This document shows, piece after piece, positions 1 through 5,009 of a DNA stretch of 6,341 nucleotides. The stretch is from Clostridiales bacterium (GTDB taxonomy: Bacteria > Bacillota > Clostridia > Saccharofermentanales > UBA5734). Each line of letters opens with the position of its first letter. Position 1 is the stretch's first letter. A program made the position numbers and the translations under genes. The stretch lies in assembly GCA_007133255.1 (NCBI GenBank), contig SLMY01000058.1:1-6341 (forward strand), given 5' to 3'. The notes under the pieces were generated by a model that saw only the letters and a program-made list of their open reading frames with translations, was not told where the DNA came from and did not search any database.

Positions 1-480
1 CAGATCTTTCCCGACGCGGCGCTTTTTGTGGAGATTGAACTTGACACGTTAAATGTCTCAACTGAAAATGTTCGAGAGTTTTTTATCGCCGTGGATGAGC
101 AAGATGAATTGCTGGGCGCGTTAATTGTCGCGCATGCAGCCGGTTATTCAGGTGAAGTACCCGTTATGGTCGGCATCAGACCTGATGGCATCATCGCCGC
201 GGCCAGAGTGCTGCCTAATAGTGAAACACCTAATCTGGGCACACAGATAGAAGAACCGGATTTTATTGATCAATTTCAGAATCTTGATCTTGCCAGTCAG
301 TTTACGCTTCGTACACCGGAATCCGGTGAACATCGCATAGACTCTGTAACCGCGGCTACAGAATCATCACGAGCGGTTGTTAACGCCATTAACACGATCG
401 CGGAAGTCTACGCGGAAATCGAGCTTACGGAAATATTTTCAGAAATAGATCTTGACGCTGCCGATATGGAGGTTGAATAA
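1..480 (+). CDS. rnfG: RnfG, FMN-binding subunit of the Rnf electron transport complex (5' partial)
   Basis: The reading frame is open from base 1 (QIFPDAALFVEIELD...), so the gene is cut by the left edge; the GTG at 28 is an internal valine codon, not the start. RnfG is the extracytoplasmic subunit that carries a covalent FMN and passes electrons within the Rnf complex. Visible hallmarks are the FMN-binding-domain core GYSGEVPVMVGI (about bases 145-180), the SETPNLG motif (220-240), and the flavinylation site D-x-x-T-A-A-T at 340-360. Its last Thr (codon 358-360) is the expected FMN-phosphoester acceptor used by the flavin transferase ApbE. The usual motif is D-x-x-(S/T)-G-A-T, so Ala replaces Gly here. 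The protein ends in an acidic tail (DLDAADMEVE). The stop is followed after 2 nt by rnfE, whose ribosome binding site lies inside this gene. Identity is firm from motifs plus context; the N-terminal membrane helix is outside the window. Confidence 0.93.
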   Translation, partial: QIFPDAALFVEIELDTLNVSTENVREFFIAVDEQDELLGALIVAHAAGYSGEVPVMVGIRPDGIIAAARVLPNSETPNLGTQIEEPDFIDQFQNLDLASQFTLRTPESGEHRIDSVTAATESSRAVVNAINTIAEVYAEIELTEIFSEIDLDAADMEVE

Positions 481-482
481 GA

Positions 483-1283
483 ATGGCTAGACAGAAAGAG
501 CGTCCACAGAATAACCCATATAAACCATCACTATTAAATGAGATAACGAAAGGGATTTTGCGGGAGAATCCGGTATTCCGGCTGCTGCTTGGCATCTGTC
601 CGGCACTGGCTGTGACAACGAGTGTTGAGAATAGTCTGGGAATGGGGATCGCTTCCACATTTGTTCTCCTCAGCGCCAATCTGGTTGTTTCATTACTGCG
701 ACATATCATCCCGCCCAAGGTTCGCATACCAGCGTTCATCATTATTATATCGGGTTTTGTGACCGTTGCTCATATGATCATTCAGGCCTTTCTGCCTGAT
801 CTGAACGACTCACTGGGAATTTATATTCCTCTGATAACGGTCAATTGTATTATTCTCGGCCGTGCTGAGATATTTGCCAGCAAACGGAAGCCTTTTCCTT
901 CCGTTCTGGATGGTCTTGGCATGGGAATCGGCTATACAGTCGCGCTGGTCTCTATCGGGCTTGTTCGTGAAGTGTTAGGTAATGGCGCTATCCTGGGTTT
1001 TCAGTTTATTTCAGCTGATGCCTATATCAGACCGATGATGATCATGATTTTGCCGCCGGGAGGCTTCTTCGTTTTTGGTATTCTGGTCGCTTTCGCCCAG
1101 AGGCTAAGTGAGCGTATGGATAACAGCAGCAATCATAAAGGAGATACTGATCTATGTGCTGGCGCTATCAATGACCAGACTGCCTGTATAATATGCGGCG
1201 GCTGCGGTCTGGGCAGGCAAGCGAAAACAGCGCCTATGGACCCTGAGCAGGCAAAGCATACGAAACGGGGTGACGCGGAATGA
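483..1283 (+). CDS. rnfE: RnfE, integral membrane subunit of the Rnf complex, with a cysteine-rich C-terminal tail
   Basis: This is a membrane subunit of ferredoxin:NAD+ oxidoreductase, paired with RnfA and related to NqrD. In this family a conserved Cys in each of two half-helices helps hold an intramembrane [2Fe-2S] cluster between RnfA and RnfE; the matching residues here are C39 (LLLGICPALAVT) and C122 (TVNCIILGRAE). Residues 31 to about 210 form the usual set of about six hydrophobic helices, with the conserved segment SVLDGLGMGIGYT. At 266 aa the protein is longer than the usual 195-235. The extra length is a hydrophilic tail from about residue 212, containing C225, C235, C238 and C241 (CIICGGCG). 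The start is set by GGAGG at 468-472, 10 nt upstream of the ATG. The gene overlaps rnfA by ATGA, which suggests translational coupling. The assignment is very secure; the role of the tail is unknown. Confidence 0.96.
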   Translation: MARQKERPQNNPYKPSLLNEITKGILRENPVFRLLLGICPALAVTTSVENSLGMGIASTFVLLSANLVVSLLRHIIPPKVRIPAFIIIISGFVTVAHMIIQAFLPDLNDSLGIYIPLITVNCIILGRAEIFASKRKPFPSVLDGLGMGIGYTVALVSIGLVREVLGNGAILGFQFISADAYIRPMMIMILPPGGFFVFGILVAFAQRLSERMDNSSNHKGDTDLCAGAINDQTACIICGGCGLGRQAKTAPMDPEQAKHTKRGDAE

Positions 1284-1870
1284 AAGAATTTCTGATCATT
1301 TTATTTAGCGCTATTCTGGTCAATAACTTTGTATTGACCAGATTTCTGGGTTTATGCCCCTTCCTGGGCGTCTCAAAAAATGTAAAGACAGCCATGGGGA
1401 TGAGCTACGCTGTCATTTTTGTTATGATTCTTTCAACTGTAATCACCTGGCCTATATTTAATTATATTCTTTATCCTCAGGATCTTGCTTACATGCAGAC
1501 CGTTATTTTTATTCTGGTTATCGCTTCGCTGGTCCAGATTACAGAAATGTTTCTCAAGAAACTCATACCACCACTTTATTCCTCACTTGGAATCTTTCTG
1601 CCTTTGATCACAACCAACTGCGCTATACTCGGTCTTACCATTCTCAATATTGATGAAGGATACTCGTTTATTGAGTCAATTGTCCATGCGATTGGCGCTG
1701 GAGTCGGCTTTATGCTGGCGCTGTTCCTTTTTTCCGGGATCAGAGCCAAACTTGATTACGCAGATGTTCCGCGGATGATGAAAGGATTACCGATCGCTCT
1801 TGTCTCAGCCTCTCTGATCGCGATCGCGTTCTATGGTTTCAAAGATCTGATTGAACAGCTATTTGGCTGA
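1280..1870 (+). CDS. rnfA: RnfA, integral membrane subunit of the Rnf complex
   Basis: The 196-aa protein has the normal length and six hydrophobic segments. It is the partner of RnfE in the membrane core and is related to NqrE. Diagnostic segments are NNFVLTRFLGLCPFLGVSK near the N-terminus, containing C26, and PLITTNCAILG, containing C114; these are the two cysteines expected to coordinate the shared intramembrane [2Fe-2S] cluster with RnfE. The inverted-topology relationship of RnfA and RnfE shows in the parallel 'LGxCP' and 'NCxILG' motifs of both proteins. The start codon overlaps the rnfE stop (ATGA, 1280-1283), and a GGGGTG stretch at 1267-1272 may act as the ribosome binding site. No unusual residues were noticed; it is the most conserved-looking gene of the window. 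Confidence 0.97.
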   Translation: MKEFLIILFSAILVNNFVLTRFLGLCPFLGVSKNVKTAMGMSYAVIFVMILSTVITWPIFNYILYPQDLAYMQTVIFILVIASLVQITEMFLKKLIPPLYSSLGIFLPLITTNCAILGLTILNIDEGYSFIESIVHAIGAGVGFMLALFLFSGIRAKLDYADVPRMMKGLPIALVSASLIAIAFYGFKDLIEQLFG

Positions 1871-1893
1871 TTTTTTGTGGCAAGGAGCATAAC

Positions 1894-2838
1894 ATGACTG
1901 ACCTTATCTTTACGGTTTTATTTATAGAAGCTTTCCTGCTGCCTGCCTTGATCGGCGGTGGTATCGCGCTCGGCATGGGCATTATCATCATGATAGCCGC
2001 CCGCGTTTTTTTCGTACCAGTTGATGAGAAAATGAAAAAACTGGTTAATATTCTGCCTGGTATAAACTGCGGCGCTTGTGGATACAGCGGCTGCGAGGAA
2101 TACGCGAACGCTTTGAGAAATGGTGAAACTGATGACGCGGGGAAATGTCCTGTAGGCGGTGCGGCGACTGCCAGCGAACTGGCGGAATTCCTGGGACTGG
2201 AAATACCGGATTTCACACCACAGGCAGCACATGTTTTCTGCCACGGTACCCTTCAGCATACCAGCAAAAGATTTGATTACTCAGGAACAGTAAGCTGCGC
2301 GGCTGCTCACGGATTATTCTCAGGTCCTAATTCCTGCACATATGGCTGCCTCGGGTTTGGTGACTGCGCTCAGGCCTGCCCCTATGACGCCATCTATATG
2401 GCGGATGGCATCGCTCATGTAGACAGTTTAAAATGTACTGCTTGCGGGCTTTGTGTAAAGACCTGCCCCAAACTGCTGATTGAGATTATTCCCAAACACC
2501 TGAACACTTATACGGTCAAGTGTAAGAATAAATGGCCAGGTGCCCAGACACGAAAAAACTGTTCTATTGGTTGCATCGGCTGCCGTATGTGCTATAAAAC
2601 CTGTCGATTTGATGCTATCTCAATGGATGGTCCGCTGGCTGTTATTGATCAGGAAAAATGCACCCGTTGCGGCGAATGCCTTGATGTCTGTCCGACAGGT
2701 ACCATTCATAACGGCCTGATGCTGGCACCAGACGCGGAGAATCATCCCAGATCATCTGGTCTTCATTTGTGGGTTGATCCGAAGATCAGAAGGAAGCAGG
2801 CAGAAACTCAAAAAAACGCCGCGAAGCATGATGAATAG
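1894..2838 (+). CDS. rnfB: RnfB, multi-[4Fe-4S] ferredoxin-oxidising subunit of the Rnf complex
   Basis: RnfB is the membrane-anchored iron-sulfur subunit thought to accept electrons from reduced ferredoxin. An N-terminal helix (about residues 8-36) is the anchor. It is followed by the Fe-S domain C59-x2-C62-x4-C67-x17-C85 (NCGACGYSGC...CPVGG), then ferredoxin-like motifs at C148/C152/C158/C162, C181/C184/C187/C191, C223/C227/C230/C233/C237 and C256/C259/C262/C266. The total is 24 cysteines, counting C116, C135 and C210. This is the long, cluster-rich form of clostridial and acetogenic Rnf complexes, unlike the shorter proteobacterial RnfB (about 190 aa). The ATG has AAGGAG at 1882-1887 with a 6-nt spacer, 23 nt after rnfA. 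Position as last gene fits the rnfCDGEAB order. No terminator is visible directly after it, so read-through into rpmB is possible. The exact number of clusters cannot be read from sequence alone. Confidence 0.97.
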   Translation: MTDLIFTVLFIEAFLLPALIGGGIALGMGIIIMIAARVFFVPVDEKMKKLVNILPGINCGACGYSGCEEYANALRNGETDDAGKCPVGGAATASELAEFLGLEIPDFTPQAAHVFCHGTLQHTSKRFDYSGTVSCAAAHGLFSGPNSCTYGCLGFGDCAQACPYDAIYMADGIAHVDSLKCTACGLCVKTCPKLLIEIIPKHLNTYTVKCKNKWPGAQTRKNCSIGCIGCRMCYKTCRFDAISMDGPLAVIDQEKCTRCGECLDVCPTGTIHNGLMLAPDAENHPRSSGLHLWVDPKIRRKQAETQKNAAKHDE

Positions 2839-2839
2839 C

Positions 2840-2868
2840 TTGCTTTTCAATAAATTGTGTGGTAACAT
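2840..2868 (+). promoter_or_regulatory. Probable extended -10 promoter of rpmB
   Basis: TTGCTT (2840-2845), a 17-nt spacer and TAACAT (2863-2868) preceded by TGG, giving a TGn extended -10. It begins just after the rnfB stop and predicts a transcript starting near 2875, about 38 nt before the rpmB start codon. The spacing is ideal and the boxes are close to the sigma-A consensus. It would let rpmB be expressed independently of the rnf operon. Confidence 0.62.
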
Positions 2869-2877
2869 TTTTTGTGC

Positions 2878-2896
2878 GCGTTTAGCTACAAAACGC
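2878..2896 (+). promoter_or_regulatory. Small leader hairpin abutting the rpmB Shine-Dalgarno sequence
   Basis: GCGTTT (2878-2883) and AAACGC (2891-2896) form a perfect 6-bp inverted repeat with a 7-nt loop. It ends one base before the AAGGAGGTG ribosome binding site (2897-2905). It would sit at the very 5' end of the predicted rpmB transcript. It could protect the message or modulate ribosome access, but a 6-bp stem can occur by chance. Confidence 0.35.
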
Positions 2897-2912
2897 AAGG
2901 AGGTGTACGAAA

Positions 2913-3110
2913 ATGGCGAAATGTGATGTTTGTCAGAAGGATATGTTCTTCGGCAGAAAAATCAGCATTACCCGTTCACAGGTTTCACGTCGAGCGTTGA
3001 CTCGGCAAAAAGCTAATGTTCGTAATGTTAAAGTTATGGTGAACGGAACTCCAAAAACCATGCATGTCTGCACCAGGTGCCTCCGGTCCAACGCGGTCAC
3101 GAGAGCCTGA
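2913..3110 (+). CDS. rpmB: Large ribosomal subunit protein bL28
   Basis: The 65-aa basic protein begins MAKCDVC and contains the L28 signature: NGTPKTMHVCTRC near the end, and a central Ser/Arg-rich segment ending in KANVRNVKV. It is a component of the 50S subunit. Two CxxC pairs, C4/C7 and C53/C56, make this the zinc-ribbon (C+) form; many Firmicutes also hold a cysteine-free paralogue for zinc-poor conditions, which cannot be seen here. The start is fixed by the very strong AAGGAGGTG at 2897-2905 with a 7-nt spacer. It lies 74 nt after rnfB, has its own likely promoter, and is closed by an intrinsic terminator at 3160-3191. The length is typical (about 62-65 aa for the Firmicutes form). There is no functional link to Rnf, so the adjacency is probably incidental. 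Confidence 0.97.
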   Translation: MAKCDVCQKDMFFGRKISITRSQVSRRALTRQKANVRNVKVMVNGTPKTMHVCTRCLRSNAVTRA

Positions 3111-3159
3111 TGCCGCGTTGTCGACATTGTTTTGTCGCTTCACGGATTGCTTGCAGATT

Positions 3160-3191
3160 AAAAAGACTGTCATCTGATAGTCTTTTTTTTT
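3160..3191. terminator. Intrinsic terminator between convergent rpmB and the acpS operon, probably bidirectional
   Basis: A 12-bp stem pairs 3160-3171 with 3176-3187 (one G-T pair) around the tetraloop ATCT. On the + strand it runs into nine T (3183-3191), an excellent terminator for rpmB. On the - strand the same stem is followed by five T, and it lies 28 nt beyond the end of the - strand gene ending at 3215. It therefore probably stops both transcripts. Confidence 0.9.
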
Positions 3192-3214
3192 ACGCTGCCT
3201 TTAAGAAGTACTGA

Positions 3215-4474
3215 TCAGAAGATTCTGCGGACGCTGATCAGGCTCTCGAGCAGTCTTCCCTGTTCAGCTTGTGACAGATCGACTATTCTCAGTGATGAAT
3301 CAGACTGGCTTGCGTAAAGTATTTCTGAGCCACCAATAAAAATGCCCAGGCTTTGAAGAACATTTCCATCAGTTCTGTCAGCGAAAAACAGCAGGTCTCC
3401 ACTGACCAGCATGCTGTAATCAAGCAGGTCTGAAGAAGGGCTGATTTCATTGTCAGCCTGATCAGCATCAGTTAACCTTGTATCTTCATCTTCATCTGAT
3501 TCAGATGATTCATCACGATCCTGGTCATCGTGTTCGTTGACAGGCAGACTAGCCATCCGATCTTGTTCATAAATGAGTGTTCCGGCATGAAATTGATCTT
3601 CCAGTTGTCTGGGCAGGCTGATACCGTTCACATAGGCAGCGACTCTGGCTACCCCGTTAACAGTAGCGCCATGGACTGTCAGGCCATTTTCCAAGACAGT
3701 CACCCGGCTGAACTCAAGCACCGAGTTAACAAAATAACGTTCAGGATCTGACGGTATTTGTATGTCAGCGTCTGGTTCTGAAACAATCAGGCCATCGGCG
3801 CTGACCCAACCTTCACCTCCGCCCGGCAACGTGATTTTAAAAATACTATCGCCCTGATAATCAGCAAAAAGGACCGTGCCCATCATCACTTCAGTTAAAA
3901 GTGTACCACGGCTGGCATGTGACATGATCCGCTTGACGGGTGACGCGACCACGAGCTTATAGGAGTGAAACCCAGGTTCGATGGATGTTCTTTCATCAAT
4001 CAGGTTCTCCGTTAATGTATACCCTTCAGTTTTGTCATCCAGCCTGATTCTTGTGTAGCCGAACAACTGCTGTTCCGGCAGCACAGTCACCGGCTCATTA
4101 AACAAGATCTGCGTGATTCGGTTCGCTTTAAGATCCGGGCGATCATAAACATCCGCGACCGGCGTTCTGGTAGTAAAGGTATGCTGATCATATAAGGTCT
4201 GGACCACTGTCTCACCAGCTGTTTCCTGTGTATTGTCCGCGGCCTGGATTCTTGATATAGCCAATGGCACAGCCCAGAAAACAAGAACCATAATCAACAG
4301 GAAAGCAAGCAGCGGCACAAGCCAGCCAGGCCCTTGCCTCGATGGTTTTTCAAGATAGGTTCCTTTTCTATATATCTTACAGTAATGCTCTACTTGCCGC
4401 GGCGGCATGTATCCTTGTTGATATCGATGTCTGCCTGTGCGTTTTTCGCCTGAGTCCCGACGAAATCTGGCCAT
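3215..4474 (-). CDS. Membrane-anchored SH3-like protein with a catalytically degenerate NlpC/P60 domain
   Basis: 419 aa counted from the ATG at 4474-4472. That start is chosen because GAGGA (4486-4482) lies 7 nt upstream; the open frame continues to 4570 but would overlap acpS. Layout: an Arg/Lys-rich cytoplasmic N-terminus (1-50); one membrane helix (about 51-73, WLVPLLAFLLIMVLVFWAV) with no obvious cleavage site; two bacterial-SH3-like segments (about 100-159, 171-231, the latter with GEGWVSADGL); and a C-terminal domain (about 245-419) that aligns by eye with NlpC/P60 peptidases through YFVNSVLEF, NGISLPR, SGDLLFF, LGIFIGG and VRRIF. The nucleophile motif G-x-D-C-S-G reads GATVNG, so the Cys position is V272; the His position is S375, and the family's HAS motif is YAS (387-389). 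An acidic stretch (about 314-342) is inserted. I infer an outward-facing wall-binding or regulatory pseudoenzyme. It is downstream of acpS and probably cotranscribed. The fold assignment is good; the function is unknown. Confidence 0.8.
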   Translation of the reverse strand: MARFRRDSGEKRTGRHRYQQGYMPPRQVEHYCKIYRKGTYLEKPSRQGPGWLVPLLAFLLIMVLVFWAVPLAISRIQAADNTQETAGETVVQTLYDQHTFTTRTPVADVYDRPDLKANRITQILFNEPVTVLPEQQLFGYTRIRLDDKTEGYTLTENLIDERTSIEPGFHSYKLVVASPVKRIMSHASRGTLLTEVMMGTVLFADYQGDSIFKITLPGGGEGWVSADGLIVSEPDADIQIPSDPERYFVNSVLEFSRVTVLENGLTVHGATVNGVARVAAYVNGISLPRQLEDQFHAGTLIYEQDRMASLPVNEHDDQDRDESSESDEDEDTRLTDADQADNEISPSSDLLDYSMLVSGDLLFFADRTDGNVLQSLGIFIGGSEILYASQSDSSLRIVDLSQAEQGRLLESLISVRRIF

Positions 4475-4481
4475 ATGTTTA

Positions 4482-4486
4482 TCCTC
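4482..4486 (-). promoter_or_regulatory. Ribosome binding site that decides the start of the SH3/NlpC-like gene
   Basis: GAGGA on the - strand overlaps the acpS stop codon (TGA, 4487-4485) and lies 7 nt before the ATG at 4474. No comparable site precedes the earlier in-frame ATGs at 4570 and 4510, which fall inside acpS. The arrangement suggests that translation of the two genes is coupled. Confidence 0.75.
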
Positions 4487-4916
4487 AGTTCTCCATTTTT
4501 TCTGCGGCATCCTTTTTGTCCGCCTGTGTATGACAAATAACACAGAACGCCTGCGCGTAATCTTTTTCATGACTGATTGACACAGCTATATCTGTTCCGC
4601 CGATTTTTCGGAAATAAATCAAAGCCGCGCCTGATAATCTGGGAATCGGTGCTCCTGAATCTATTTTCTCAATCCAGATATGAGTCCACTGAATACCATA
4701 TCGCCCGATTCCGGTTCCAAGCGCTTTAGCGATCGCTTCTTTTGCCGCGAACCGGGCTGCCAGTGAAGCGGCCGCTCGATCAGACAGCTGACCGTCAGGC
4801 ATACAGTCCTTAATTTCACTTTCTGTCCAGATCCGCCTGAGAAAGGGTTCTCCCAGTCTGTCGCAGGCATTTTTTATTCTTTGAACCCGGATCAGATCTG
4901 TCCCGCATTTGATCAT
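4485..4916 (-). CDS. acpS: Holo-[acyl-carrier-protein] synthase
   Basis: This 4'-phosphopantetheinyl transferase moves phosphopantetheine from CoA to the serine of apo-ACP, activating fatty-acid synthesis in the cytoplasm. The family motifs are all present: the N-terminal GTDLIRV with the Mg-binding D7; RFAAKEAIAKALGTGI (residues 55-70) with E60 and K64; and SISHEKDYA (113-121) with H116. At 143 aa it is slightly longer than the usual 115-130 because of a charged C-terminal tail (from about 130, ADKKDAAEKMEN). The start ATG (4916-4914) has GAGGGAG at 4933-4927 with a 10-nt spacer. It is divergent from manA, with 93 nt between the two start codons, and is followed after 10 nt by the SH3/NlpC-like gene. 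I saw no convincing acpS promoter; TTGTCT-N17-TTAAAA on the - strand is only a weak candidate. Confidence 0.95.
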   Translation of the reverse strand: MIKCGTDLIRVQRIKNACDRLGEPFLRRIWTESEIKDCMPDGQLSDRAAASLAARFAAKEAIAKALGTGIGRYGIQWTHIWIEKIDSGAPIPRLSGAALIYFRKIGGTDIAVSISHEKDYAQAFCVICHTQADKKDAAEKMEN

Positions 4917-4926
4917 GAAGATCTGA
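4892..4926 (-). repeat. Perfect 8-bp inverted repeat around the acpS start codon
   Basis: TCAGATCT (4892-4899) and AGATCTGA (4919-4926) are exact reverse complements separated by 19 nt. In the acpS mRNA the AUG would lie in the loop, close to the 5' arm, and the GAGGGAG ribosome binding site would abut that arm. Each arm also contains the palindrome AGATCT. This could be a translational-control hairpin or chance, because GATC is common in this window. Confidence 0.4.
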
Positions 4927-4945
4927 CTCCCTCATTGATTTTTAT

Positions 4946-4975
4946 TTGAGCGTTTCTCTTTTAATGTACTATAAT
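4946..4975 (+). promoter_or_regulatory. Probable sigma-A promoter of manA
   Basis: TTGAGC (4946-4951), an 18-nt spacer, and a perfect TATAAT (4970-4975). Transcription would begin near 4982, giving a leader of roughly 28 nt before the manA ATG at 5010. The ATG at 4974 overlaps the -10 box, which rules it out as a start for this transcript. No sugar-responsive operator was recognised in the short intergenic space. Confidence 0.72.
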
Positions 4976-4997
4976 GTTGATAGACAAGCAAATGATT

Positions 4998-5004
4998 CAG
5001 GAGG
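4998..5004 (+). promoter_or_regulatory. Ribosome binding site that decides the manA start
   Basis: CAGGAGG, nearly a full anti-Shine-Dalgarno match, lies 5 nt before the ATG at 5010. The in-frame ATGs at 4974 and 4992 have no such site. The protein read from 5010 begins MLYPLTFNPVYKDYLWGG, which is how family members normally start. Confidence 0.85.
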
Positions 5005-5009
5005 CTGTC

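Noticed and set aside
28..480. GTG at 28 as the true start of the first gene
   Set aside because: The frame is open back to base 1 with RnfG-like sequence, and the N-terminal membrane anchor of RnfG is missing, so the gene is truncated by the window edge.
425..742. 105-codon - strand open frame over the rnfG/rnfE junction
   Set aside because: It lies antisense to two clearly conserved genes, with no ribosome binding site or recognisable motif. The same holds for the - strand frames at 1839-2259 and 5484-5795.
3111..3159. Possible second hairpin (TGTCGACA-like) before the rpmB terminator
   Set aside because: The pairing is short and broken, no T-run follows, and the strong terminator at 3160-3191 already explains the end of the transcript.
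3493..3507. Perfect palindrome CATCTGA-T-TCAGATG
   Set aside because: It lies in the codons of the acidic Asp/Glu/Ser insertion, where TTCATC/GATTCA-type repeats make palindromes likely. There is no promoter or operator context.
4475..4570. N-terminal 32-residue extension of the SH3/NlpC-like protein (starts at 4570 or 4510)
   Set aside because: It would lie inside acpS in another frame. The ATG at 4474 has a well-placed GAGGA, and the extra sequence (MKKITRRRSVLF...) is simply the antisense-frame reading of the acpS 3' end.
4974..5009. Upstream in-frame starts of manA at 4974 and 4992
   Set aside because: The ATG at 4974 overlaps the TATAAT box, neither has a ribosome binding site, and AGGAGG points to 5010, where the family-typical N-terminus begins.
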